Assembly (NCBI GenBank): GCA_937877765.1
Contig: CALGBN010000192.1
Coordinates: 1-5,471, forward strand
DNA length: 5,471 nt
Direction of reading: 5' to 3'
From: Candidatus Bathyarchaeota archaeon
GTDB taxonomy: Archaea > Thermoproteota > Bathyarchaeia > TCS64
Within the stretch, counting starts at the first letter, position 1. Every line of letters starts with the position of its first letter. Below, piece by piece: positions 1 through 5,421 of this stretch. Made by a program: the position numbers and the translations under genes. The notes under the pieces are model-generated. The model was not told the origin of the DNA. It worked only from the letters and a program-made list of their open reading frames with translations, and did not search any database.

Positions 1-73
1 TTTTTTTCAAGCAGAAGACGGCATACGATATGTAGAGAGGTCTCGTGGGCTCGGAGATGTGTATAAGAGACAG
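1..73 (+). other. Illumina Nextera i7/P7 adapter (library artefact)
   Basis: This is not genomic sequence. Positions 1-7 are a poly-T run. Positions 8-31 match the P7 primer with one mismatch, t at 29 where g is standard. Positions 32-39 (GTAGAGAG) match the Nextera N707 i7 index. Positions 40-54 are the i7 read-primer stub, and 55-73 are the 19-bp Tn5 mosaic end AGATGTGTATAAGAGACAG. True insert starts at base 74. Any open frame that begins here, such as one starting at 45 with MGSEMCIRDS or one at 59 with MYKRQ, has an adapter-derived N-terminus. Confidence 0.98.
55..73 (+). repeat. Tn5 mosaic end from library tagmentation, left copy
   Basis: This is the exact 19-bp hyperactive-Tn5 mosaic end used in Nextera tagmentation. 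With the copy at 5422-5440 and the adjoining adapter bases it forms a 50-bp inverted terminal repeat (24-73 against 5422-5471) with a single mismatch at position 29. It marks the tagmentation junction and is not a native transposon end. Confidence 0.97.
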
Positions 74-557
74 CAACTGGGGCTACTACAACGGAGACTA
101 CCCCACACTCCAAGAACTATACAAGGAAACAGAAAACGTACTAGCAACCCACCCAGACCTCAAGATAACCTTCTGCCACTTCCTCTTCATGAGCCCAGAC
201 ATCCAACAAGCCGACCAATTCCTAAGCGACTACCCAAACGCAAACCTAGACCTCAGCCTCGGCGTAGAACTAATGTACAACATCAGCAGAAACCATGAAG
301 CCTACAGAGAATTCTTCATTAAACATGATGACCGCATCCTATTCGGCACAGACATAGGAATGAGCACCACCCAACCAGAACACCTAGCCCGCATCTGGCT
401 AATACGAAACTTCCTAGAAACAGACGAACAATTCCACACCGTACCCGAAGCAGACGAACTACTAACCCGCTACGAACAGCCATACCATGGACTAAACCTA
501 CCAAGCAGCAGCCTAGAGAAAATATACGCCGCCAACTTCAAGCGGCTATGGTGTTAA
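74..557 (+). CDS. Amidohydrolase-family (Amidohydro_2-like) metal hydrolase, 3' part only
   Basis: The C-terminal 160 residues (first whole codon at 75) of a TIM-barrel metal-dependent hydrolase resembling the amidohydrolase-2 family (PF04909). The family hydrolyses or decarboxylates small cyclic or carboxylated substrates in the cytoplasm using one active-site metal. Visible markers are the late-barrel strand ITFCHF, whose His at fragment residue 35 is a likely metal or active-site ligand; RILFGTDIG, whose Asp at residue 93 fits the conserved catalytic Asp after the last strand; and the closing helix with IYAANFKRL, typical of the family's 'NA..L' terminus. The N-terminal HxH metal motif and the start codon lie outside the contig. 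The stop codon overlaps that of the convergent transporter gene. Third codon positions are almost all A or C, unlike the minus-strand genes. The substrate cannot be told. The family call is fairly secure and the exact subfamily is open. Confidence 0.8.
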
Positions 558-1795
558 TGTGCCATAGGGGCAACAGTCTGATTCACAGGAGTCTCAGCAG
601 GCTCATCAATAAACAGTTGAACAATACCCAGGCTCAAACCAGCTAACAAAGCCGCCACAAGGAACACCATGTTATACCCCATGGCATCAATCAAATAGCC
701 ACCAAAGATTGCGCCAACAGTACTGCTCTCCTGACTGATAGTTGAGTACAAGCCCATGCCGAAGCCTCTTACCTCAGGTGCAAGCAGGTCAGCGGTGATA
801 GTACGTATACTATTGAATACTACCACTCCCGCGATGGCATCCAGTGCACGCACATAATAGATGTGATATGGTTGAGTCATTCGCGTGTATGCTACCAACG
901 CTATAGCCACCAAAGCCATACTCACCACAAAAGTTGGCTTCCTACCCCACTTATCAGCGAGATAACCCGCAATAGGCGCAAAGATCAGGGTACATACTGC
1001 TCTTAACGCAAACAAGTAGCTCATATTGCTGAGGTCAAGCTGCAGTACATCACTCATGTAGACGCTGAAGAATGGGTCAATCAAAGTATACCCGGTTCTG
1101 TAAAGAAGAATCGCAGCCAACAATAACATGAAAGGCTTACCAAGCTTCTTCACTGAATCCAAAAAGTTACCAAAGTTGAACCCAATCTTTGGGGCTGTCT
1201 TCACACGCAGCTCGTTTGGTAAAGTCTCTTTCACCAGAATCGCTAAAGCGATACAGCTTATCAAGACAAAGGTACCGCTGAAAATGAAATACATTGTATA
1301 ATCGTCTCCATTGATGAGATAAGGCGCAGATAGTGGTCCAATCAGCTGACCGATACCACCAGCCATACTGAACATACTCATCATACGCCCCCGCTCCTGA
1401 CGCTCAAAGGTATCAGCACACATAGCGGACACCATCACAGGCATCACATAGAAACCAATACCCTCAAAGAAACGCAGCAAAAAGAAGGTTGTAAAGTCCT
1501 TGCTCATGAACGCGAACAAGTAAAATACAATCGCATAAATGCCTGTACCTCCTACGAGAATCCATTTCCGGCCAAAACTATCACTAAACTTACCCGCCAG
1601 TAAGCCGCTTAATACACCCGCCAATGTACCGATGCTGATTAACACTCCACTCTGTGTATTTGATATACCGTGTTCCGCGAAAAACAGGGGGAACACCATG
1701 TAAATGGTGCTCGCAGTAATCATCATCGATGAAACCGACAAAATCAACAAGTAATAATTTCTTCTCCTCTCGGGAGATACCAAACTTTCAGACAA
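554..1795 (-). CDS. Major facilitator superfamily transporter (DHA1/drug-efflux-like)
   Basis: A 413-residue integral membrane protein of normal MFS length with about 12 hydrophobic helices in two six-helix halves. The loop after helix 2 has the MFS signature GKFSDSFGRK (residues 68-77), repeated in the second half as GYLADKWGRK (277-286). GGIGQLIGPL (146-155) in helix 5 resembles motif C of proton-coupled antiporters. These features suggest a proton-driven exporter of drugs or metabolites, but motifs cannot fix the substrate, and a sugar or organic-acid carrier is possible. The start is TTG at 1795: an in-frame stop lies just upstream (1811-1813) and a GAGGT Shine-Dalgarno sits 8 bases before it. 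The gene ends tail to tail with the amidohydrolase gene, sharing the bases TTA at 555-556 across strands. It lies downstream of the Cys-rich gene, separated by 109 bp with a T-rich tract and its own TATA-like box, so it is probably transcribed separately. Confidence 0.93.
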   Translation of the reverse strand: MSESLVSPERRRNYYLLILSVSSMMITASTIYMVFPLFFAEHGISNTQSGVLISIGTLAGVLSGLLAGKFSDSFGRKWILVGGTGIYAIVFYLFAFMSKDFTTFFLLRFFEGIGFYVMPVMVSAMCADTFERQERGRMMSMFSMAGGIGQLIGPLSAPYLINGDDYTMYFIFSGTFVLISCIALAILVKETLPNELRVKTAPKIGFNFGNFLDSVKKLGKPFMLLLAAILLYRTGYTLIDPFFSVYMSDVLQLDLSNMSYLFALRAVCTLIFAPIAGYLADKWGRKPTFVVSMALVAIALVAYTRMTQPYHIYYVRALDAIAGVVVFNSIRTITADLLAPEVRGFGMGLYSTISQESSTVGAIFGGYLIDAMGYNMVFLVAALLAGLSLGIVQLFIDEPAETPVNQTVAPMAH

Positions 1796-1803
1796 TATTG
1801 TAA

Positions 1804-1808
1804 ACCTC
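1804..1808 (-). promoter_or_regulatory. Shine-Dalgarno GAGGT for the MFS gene
   Basis: On the minus strand GAGGT lies 8 bases before the TTG at 1795. It matches the GGAGGTGATC complement of the archaeal and bacterial 16S rRNA tail and decides in favour of this non-ATG start, because a stop codon blocks any longer frame. Confidence 0.7.
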
Positions 1809-1832
1809 GTTTACACTCCGCCCACTTACCTG

Positions 1833-1841
1833 AATTTATAC
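1833..1841 (-). promoter_or_regulatory. Archaeal TATA-like box for the MFS gene
   Basis: The minus strand reads GTATAAATT here, close to the archaeal TATA consensus TTTAWATA. Initiation about 25 bases downstream would give a leader of roughly 15 bases, just long enough to carry the GAGGT ribosome site at 1804-1808. A second AT-rich element (CTATATACC, about 1855-1863) is a weaker alternative. Predicted by eye only. Confidence 0.45.
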
Positions 1842-1876
1842 ATTCCCACAAATGGTATATAGAAAACCATTCACGT

Positions 1877-1904
1877 AAATAGAGAAACAGAAAATAAAGA
1901 GAAA
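1877..1904 (-). terminator. T-rich archaeal-type terminator after the Cys-rich gene
   Basis: Immediately after the TAA stop (1905-1907) the minus strand carries an almost pure pyrimidine tract with several runs of 3-4 T and no stem-loop. Archaeal RNA polymerase commonly terminates on such T tracts. The tract separates the Cys-rich gene from the MFS promoter. Confidence 0.45.
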
Positions 1905-2891
1905 TTATCTCCAACTCTCGGGAATCTTGATCCTGAACCGGCAAGTATCACTGCCGCTGAAGACACTCTCCAGCACCTCTACCTCTGTCTCCTCACCGAA
2001 GGCAATATCATACCTGAGCTTGCCATAACCAGCGCTACAGTAACACCACTCCATGGGTATCTCAGGCTCTCCTTTTAAAACCGCTGTACGCGCCAATGGA
2101 CAGTGGCACATATAATAACGCTTCATCAACGGGTCCTCTGCGTCAATCCAGTCCTGTGGAGCATATGGGAACTTTTGATTATAGATCCAGTCCCCTTTGC
2201 GAACACCTGCGAGAAGCTCCTGATTCTCTTTAACCATATCAACAATATCCTGTGTGATGACTTGCTCAAACCAGACCTTGTTTTCACGCAGATGCTCCTC
2301 CAAGTCAGCCACCGCCAAGTCATGCATCCACTTAAGCCAACCATCAATATCCCTATCATGTTCCTCAAGCCATTTCTTATGTTTAGCAAACCACTCTAAT
2401 GGTATCCTGTGATGGTTTCCAGCAAGTACCTTCCTGTAGAGTTCCTGTGGTAGCTCCTTCTCCAGTTGTTCCATAAGCTGCTTGGTTGCCTGTGGATACT
2501 TCTCGGGGTCGGAGCCCAGTGGAGGCTCATCCACCTTACTGAAAACCGTATTACAAACATCATCCCCTGCTAACTCTGTGAGTCTTTCACGTATGCTGGG
2601 CATAATTGATTCTCCGCCTAGAATCGCCGCATAGTATATCCATGGCTCTTTCATGTCCAGCATGTAGACGTAGCGCCCAAGGGGCATCAGGTCATCATAG
2701 GTGTTCTCGTTTCGCTCAATCAAGTGCGCAACGTATTCTCTAAAGTCCTCGACCTTGCCTTCTGTGATCTTTTTATTCTTCGCCTTGAAGTATTTCTCAG
2801 CCTTCTCCACAGCCTCAACATATTGCTGTATCTTCTCCTTGCTCATGTCCCTCTTCGCAAGAAAAGCTCGATACTCCTCTACCTTATACAT
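1905..2891 (-). CDS. Uncharacterised Cys-rich protein with DUF6144-like C-terminal module
   Basis: A 328-residue soluble protein with no signal peptide or membrane segment. Residues 1-82 are helical and resemble the SAM-like core-binding domain of tyrosine recombinases (EEYRAFLAKRDMSKEKIQQYV...DFREYVAHL), but no recombinase catalytic domain follows. The middle (about 140-235) is helical and rich in Trp, His and Glu. The C-terminus holds two Cys pairs, CHC (262-264) and CYCSAGY (283-289), then a GSDTCRFRI strand near the end (C317). This end recalls the uncharacterised DUF6144 family and, more loosely, V4R or amino-thiazoline-carboxylate-hydrolase-like proteins. The Cys pairs could bind a metal or act in thiol chemistry, which is inference. 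I start it at ATG 2891 because a TATA-like box lies 23-30 bases upstream; the in-frame GTG at 2906 would add five residues but sits too close to that box. It lies 75 bp downstream of the DinB-like gene. The function is unknown. Confidence 0.75.
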   Translation of the reverse strand: MYKVEEYRAFLAKRDMSKEKIQQYVEAVEKAEKYFKAKNKKITEGKVEDFREYVAHLIERNENTYDDLMPLGRYVYMLDMKEPWIYYAAILGGESIMPSIRERLTELAGDDVCNTVFSKVDEPPLGSDPEKYPQATKQLMEQLEKELPQELYRKVLAGNHHRIPLEWFAKHKKWLEEHDRDIDGWLKWMHDLAVADLEEHLRENKVWFEQVITQDIVDMVKENQELLAGVRKGDWIYNQKFPYAPQDWIDAEDPLMKRYYMCHCPLARTAVLKGEPEIPMEWCYCSAGYGKLRYDIAFGEETEVEVLESVFSGSDTCRFRIKIPESWR

Positions 2892-2913
2892 AACAAAAGA
2901 AATCACGGAACAG

Positions 2914-2921
2914 ATAGTATA
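2914..2921 (-). promoter_or_regulatory. Archaeal TATA-like box for the Cys-rich gene
   Basis: The minus strand reads GGAAAAGG then TATACTAT, a purine-rich BRE-like stretch followed by a TATA-like box 23-30 bases before ATG 2891. This is the geometry of a leaderless archaeal transcript. GTGAT at 2902-2906 could instead act as a ribosome site if the mRNA starts further upstream. Confidence 0.45.
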
Positions 2922-2966
2922 CCTTTTCCATAACCGGTGCTGAAAAACTAGGAAAGATTAGGGAGA

Positions 2967-3425
2967 CTAGACCTTATCCCGGAGCAAATTGATCTGCCCC
3001 GCGTGATACAGGTTATGATGCACCATCCCATGAAGCATCTGCTTAAACGTGTAATCATGGCCCGGTACCTTCTCGTAGAGCTGCTCATCACGCCACTCCG
3101 CCAAAGCATCAAGCAACATATTCACAGCAGCCTCAAGACGCGCCACTGATTGCCTCCACTCCTCCTCAGTTGCACCCATCTCAGGCCAGTTATGCTCAAG
3201 ATCAGGTTCAGTAGCTTCAATGTTCTTTACAGCCTTCCAGACCTCCTCTATCCAAAAAACCGTATGATCTGTTAGCTCCCAGATGGTGTGTCTTTCCTTT
3301 ATGGGGCGCTTCATGGCTTGTTTGTAATCGATGCCTTTGAGGGTGTTAACAAGGTTTGGTCCATGCCAACTGTCCCCCTTGTAGGTGGTCTCGATCTGGT
3401 CTCGTAGAAACTTTACCTCACTCAT
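2967..3425 (-). CDS. DinB-like four-helix-bundle metalloprotein
   Basis: A 152-residue cytoplasmic protein, typical in length for the DinB/YfiT-like superfamily (DinB_2-like). The three-His metal site is recognisable: H54 in WELTDHTVFW on the second helix, and H137 with H141 in HHNLYHAGQI near the C-terminus, the family's characteristic HxxxHxGQI ending. Members bind a divalent metal and include thiol-dependent transferases (bacillithiol, mycothiol or maleylpyruvate types), but most, especially in archaea, have no known reaction. The name does not imply a DNA-damage role. There is no clear Shine-Dalgarno before ATG 3425, but a TATA-like box lies 22-29 bases upstream, favouring a leaderless mRNA. 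It lies between the surface-protein pair (36 bp upstream) and the Cys-rich gene. The family call is secure and the activity unknown. Confidence 0.88.
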   Translation of the reverse strand: MSEVKFLRDQIETTYKGDSWHGPNLVNTLKGIDYKQAMKRPIKERHTIWELTDHTVFWIEEVWKAVKNIEATEPDLEHNWPEMGATEEEWRQSVARLEAAVNMLLDALAEWRDEQLYEKVPGHDYTFKQMLHGMVHHNLYHAGQINLLRDKV

Positions 3426-3445
3426 AGGATGAGATTTGAAGCATA

Positions 3446-3455
3446 CAATAAAAAC
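3446..3455 (-). promoter_or_regulatory. TATA-like/T-rich element between surface-protein and DinB-like genes
   Basis: The minus strand reads GTTTTTATTG in the 36-bp gap. It lies 22-29 bases before ATG 3425, so it may be the TATA box of the DinB-like gene. The T5 run 8-12 bases after the preceding TAG could also terminate the surface-protein transcript. Sequence alone cannot separate the two roles. Confidence 0.4.
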
Positions 3456-3461
3456 TAAGGG

Positions 3462-4127
3462 CTAGATTCTGCGTCTCGTTGCCATGATGAGCACCGCTGC
3501 GCCGAAAATCAGTGCCTCAACTGGGAAACCCGGGATACCTGATAATTCATCAGGTAAATCTACGTCATTAATAATATCCAGACCTCTCTGAATCGTATCG
3601 TTCAGCATATTGCTGATCTTTTCCACATCAATATCAGAGAAATCAATGCTATCAGGCAGCTCAACCGCATCAGGATCACTTGTAGCTCCTCCCTGTCCAA
3701 GTGTAAAAGCCATGTATCCATTGGGGTCCATGTACGTCCAGTTTCCGTCGATGAAGTAGTACGCCATAACAGCGAAATACGCCGTATCATCCGTCTCATA
3801 CGTCGTCATGGAGATGGTGTATGTATTGTTTCCAAAGCCCTGTATCGTGTCGCTGGTCTTTCCCCTGATCTCATAGTTCTGGTCTATGATGGTTGGAACA
3901 AGGGGAACCTCCAAGAAATTATACTTTATATCCACCTCGATTGTTACGTTTTGGCCTAACACGACATCCCCTACTGTTCTCATGTCTGTTACCCATACAT
4001 AGTAACCTCTTATGACCTCGTCAGACTCTGTATCATTACCAGTTACTGAGCCTATATTCGCTGAAGCTAATAGAAGTAAAATTATTGATAGAATCACTAG
4101 ATACTTGGTTTTACCATTCATGCTCAT
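3462..4127 (-). CDS. Secreted surface protein with PGF-type C-terminal anchor (short paralogue)
   Basis: A 221-residue exported protein of unknown function. Residues 7-29 form a signal peptide (basic start, long hydrophobic core, small residues near ASANIGSVTG). Residues about 40-145 look like one beta-sandwich (Ig-like) module ending in MAYYFIDG...GYMAFTL. A short acidic linker, an amphipathic helix (about 168-190) and LPDELS follow. The end is tripartite: GIPGFPVEA (197-205), a hydrophobic helix, then RRR. This matches the logic of archaeal PGF-CTERM-type signals, which archaeosortases process or which simply anchor the protein in the membrane. Five N-glycosylation sequons (N31, N60, N100, N129, N176) fit an S-layer or cell-surface location. 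There are no Cys residues. The start at 4127 could be two codons shorter (ATG 4121, with AGGT seven bases upstream). It lies 30 bp after the longer paralogue, with which it probably shares a transcript. Confidence 0.75.
   Translation of the reverse strand: MSMNGKTKYLVILSIILLLLASANIGSVTGNDTESDEVIRGYYVWVTDMRTVGDVVLGQNVTIEVDIKYNFLEVPLVPTIIDQNYEIRGKTSDTIQGFGNNTYTISMTTYETDDTAYFAVMAYYFIDGNWTYMDPNGYMAFTLGQGGATSDPDAVELPDSIDFSDIDVEKISNMLNDTIQRGLDIINDVDLPDELSGIPGFPVEALIFGAAVLIMATRRRI
3513..3539 (-). repeat. 27-bp exact direct repeat encoding GIPGFPVEA, copy 1
   Basis: This segment is identical base for base to 4206-4232, 693 bp away in the same orientation. On the minus strand it is exactly nine codons, G-I-P-G-F-P-V-E-A, at the start of the C-terminal anchor. 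The flanking bases on both sides differ. Confidence 0.95.
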
Positions 4128-4157
4128 TACCTGTCTGTTGCCATTGAAAAAGGATGG

Positions 4158-5177
4158 CTAGGAGCGTCTTCTTTTTGCTAGAAGAATTGCTGCACCTAGG
4201 GCAATTGCCTCAACTGGGAAACCCGGGATACCAGTAACCTCTTTGACTTTTTCCTCAACATCTCCAAGCTCATCTGGGATAGTGATGTTAAGGTCTCCAA
4301 TCATGTCAATGTACTCGTTGATCTGGTTCTTAATCTGATCAACATTAATGTCCGTGGGCAACCCAAGATCATCAAGACTCGGAATCTCGACACCAGTATC
4401 TACATCAGCGTCCTCAAGCTTGAACGCCACAATACCGACCTCATCCGTGTAGATGATGTCCCCTCCCTCTACGTAATAGGCGACCATATAGTAGTCTGTG
4501 CCGGGTTCATCAGCGACGAACTCAAGATCATATGTCTTGGTTCCGGTCCCTGAGACTGTGTCTTCTGCTGTGGCGACAAATATCTGGGTCTTGTTGTTCC
4601 AGACGCTTGGCGCTATATCAGTAGCAGTGTCAAAGCTGTAATCTACTGTGACAGAGACGGTTACGTCGTCGCCCTCGTTATAGGTTCCGGGTGTCACGAT
4701 GTTTGTGATGATCATTCCGTTTTGCTGTGTTGTGGCTGGTCCTGACGGTGTGTTTTCATCTACTATATAGAAGACGGCGTGTCCCCACCATGTATCATTA
4801 TTGTATATGTTACATGACCATTCTCCGGGCATATCCTCCGCTGGGTCGCCCATGATCTCGATCTCAAAGAACCGTGAGTAGCTGGGTGTTGATGCCATTC
4901 CATCAGGTACTACCCATGTTTCCTCATGGTAGAGTTCACCGCTTGGTGGCCACCATTCGACCAATATTGATTCCCCAGGGGCTATGTCTGTCATATTTAT
5001 CCATACGAAGACCGCGTCATCTGTGACTGGTACCTGATTATTGGGTATTGGGTTTCCGTTGTTGTCGAAGTCTGTGCAGACAACGACATCTTCTATTACT
5101 ATACCGTACGCTACAGCAGTTGATAGTAGTGTAAAGCTAAGTAGAGCTAAAATACATATTTTGATTCCTTGTTTCAT
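4158..5177 (-). CDS. Secreted surface protein with PGF-type C-terminal anchor (long paralogue)
   Basis: A 339-residue exported protein of unknown function. A signal peptide (1-24, MKQGIKIC then a hydrophobic core ending AVAYG) precedes two beta-rich modules. Module 1 (about 27-142) has W-P-P-S-G and GEWSCNIYNNDTWWGHAVFYI, with C34 and C122 as a possible disulfide. Module 2 (about 155-254) has VTPGTYNEGDDVTVSV and MVAYYVEGG...IVAFKL, and aligns with the single module of the downstream paralogue. After an amphipathic helix (278-292) and IPDELG come GIPGFPVEA (316-324), a hydrophobic helix and KRRRS. Four sequons (N61, N127, N195, N297) suggest glycosylation. I start at ATG 5177, not at the far end of the open frame (5393): the signal peptide begins here, a TATA-like box lies 23-28 bases upstream, and the longer frame would run over the divergent reductase gene. 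It is probably tethered to the outer face of the membrane or S-layer. Ligand or partner is unknown. Confidence 0.77.
   Translation of the reverse strand: MKQGIKICILALLSFTLLSTAVAYGIVIEDVVVCTDFDNNGNPIPNNQVPVTDDAVFVWINMTDIAPGESILVEWWPPSGELYHEETWVVPDGMASTPSYSRFFEIEIMGDPAEDMPGEWSCNIYNNDTWWGHAVFYIVDENTPSGPATTQQNGMIITNIVTPGTYNEGDDVTVSVTVDYSFDTATDIAPSVWNNKTQIFVATAEDTVSGTGTKTYDLEFVADEPGTDYYMVAYYVEGGDIIYTDEVGIVAFKLEDADVDTGVEIPSLDDLGLPTDINVDQIKNQINEYIDMIGDLNITIPDELGDVEEKVKEVTGIPGFPVEAIALGAAILLAKRRRS
4206..4232 (-). repeat. 27-bp exact direct repeat encoding GIPGFPVEA, copy 2
   Basis: Identical to 3513-3539 and in the same reading frame of the longer paralogue. The perfect DNA match, while the surrounding sequence of the two genes has diverged widely, points to recent conversion or strong constraint on this motif. 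Confidence 0.95.
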
Positions 5178-5199
5178 GGCTAAAGAGGCGACGCTTTTG

Positions 5200-5205
5200 T
5201 TAAAA
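5200..5205 (-). promoter_or_regulatory. TATA-like box for the long surface-protein gene
   Basis: The minus strand reads GGAAAGGA then TTTTAA, a BRE-like purine stretch followed by a TATA-like box 23-28 bases before ATG 5177. No Shine-Dalgarno precedes that ATG. The arrangement predicts a leaderless transcript for the surface-protein pair. Confidence 0.45.
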
Positions 5206-5234
5206 TCCTTTCCGGGGTAGGTTTCTTTTGAATC

Positions 5235-5242
5235 TTTAAAAA
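5235..5242 (+). promoter_or_regulatory. TATA-like box for the aldo/keto reductase gene
   Basis: TTTAAAAA lies 34-41 bases before the TTG at 5276. Initiation about 25 bases downstream would leave a leader of 10-15 bases holding the GTGAT ribosome site. It faces the minus-strand box at 5200-5205, about 30 bp away. Confidence 0.45.
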
Positions 5243-5265
5243 ACTCCATGTCTATTCTTGTATTA

Positions 5266-5270
5266 GTGAT
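5266..5270 (+). promoter_or_regulatory. Shine-Dalgarno GTGAT for the aldo/keto reductase gene
   Basis: GTGAT matches part of GGAGGTGATC, the complement of the 16S rRNA tail, and sits 5 bases before TTG 5276. It supports this TTG as the start. The in-frame stop TAG at 5273-5275 rules out a longer product. Confidence 0.5.
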
Positions 5271-5275
5271 TTTAG

Positions 5276-5421
5276 TTGATTCCAAAGAGAAGACTTGGTA
5301 GAATAAACAAAAAAGTATCAATAATAACCCTCGGCGGCTGTGGCGTTGGACGCATCCCCCAAGAGGAAGCCGACAAGGTAATCGAATCCGCATTCAAGCA
5401 TGGTGTCAACATGGTAGACAT
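5276..5421 (+). CDS. Aldo/keto reductase, N-terminal part only
   Basis: The first 48 codons of an aldo/keto reductase, cut at the contig end. From TTG 5276 the protein reads (M)IPKRRLGRINKKVSIITL, then GGCGVGRIPQEEADKVIE and SAFKHGVNMVD. This is the family's opening: the RxLGRxxxxVS hairpin, the first barrel strand ITLGGCGVG, the helix EEADKVIESAFKHG, and the second strand NMVD. That Asp (residue 48) is in the position of the catalytic-tetrad Asp. The Tyr, Lys and His and the NAD(P)H site lie beyond the insert. The family reduces carbonyls, or oxidises alcohols, in the cytoplasm; the substrate is unknown. The family call rests on 48 residues but is a good match. The frame continues through the adapter as CLLYTSPSPRDLSTSR, which must be trimmed. 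The gene is divergent from the surface-protein pair, 98 bp away. Confidence 0.82.

Noticed and set aside
2100..2110. CHC in the Cys-rich protein as a haem-binding site
   Set aside because: A c-type haem site needs CxxCH and an exported protein. Here the motif is CHC with no signal peptide.
2103..2399. Open frames on both strands inside the Cys-rich gene
   Set aside because: They lie within the well-supported coding frame, show no family features, and look like shadow frames. The same applies to the frames at 319-504, 1744-1944, 2701-2943 and 3602-3799.
2892..2906. GTG at 2906 as start of the Cys-rich protein
   Set aside because: The TATA-like box at 2914-2921 would lie only 8-15 bases upstream, too close. 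The bases may instead be a ribosome site for ATG 2891. It remains possible if the promoter call is wrong.
2967..3425. DNA-damage or defence role for the DinB-like protein
   Set aside because: The superfamily name comes from a damage-inducible bacterial gene. The fold is a metal-binding helical bundle and nothing nearby suggests repair or defence.
4128..4157. Terminator between the two surface-protein genes
   Set aside because: There is only a single T5 run (4147-4151 on the minus strand) in a 30-bp gap, with no TATA-like box for a new start. Co-transcription is more likely.
5178..5393. A 72-residue N-terminal extension of the long surface protein
   Set aside because: The open frame continues to 5393, but the extension would bury the signal peptide, overlap the oppositely oriented reductase gene and run over its promoter.
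74..5421. tRNA, rRNA, CRISPR array or riboswitch
   Set aside because: No cloverleaf, conserved rRNA segment, regularly spaced repeat or recognisable aptamer was seen, and the gaps between genes are all about 110 bp or shorter.
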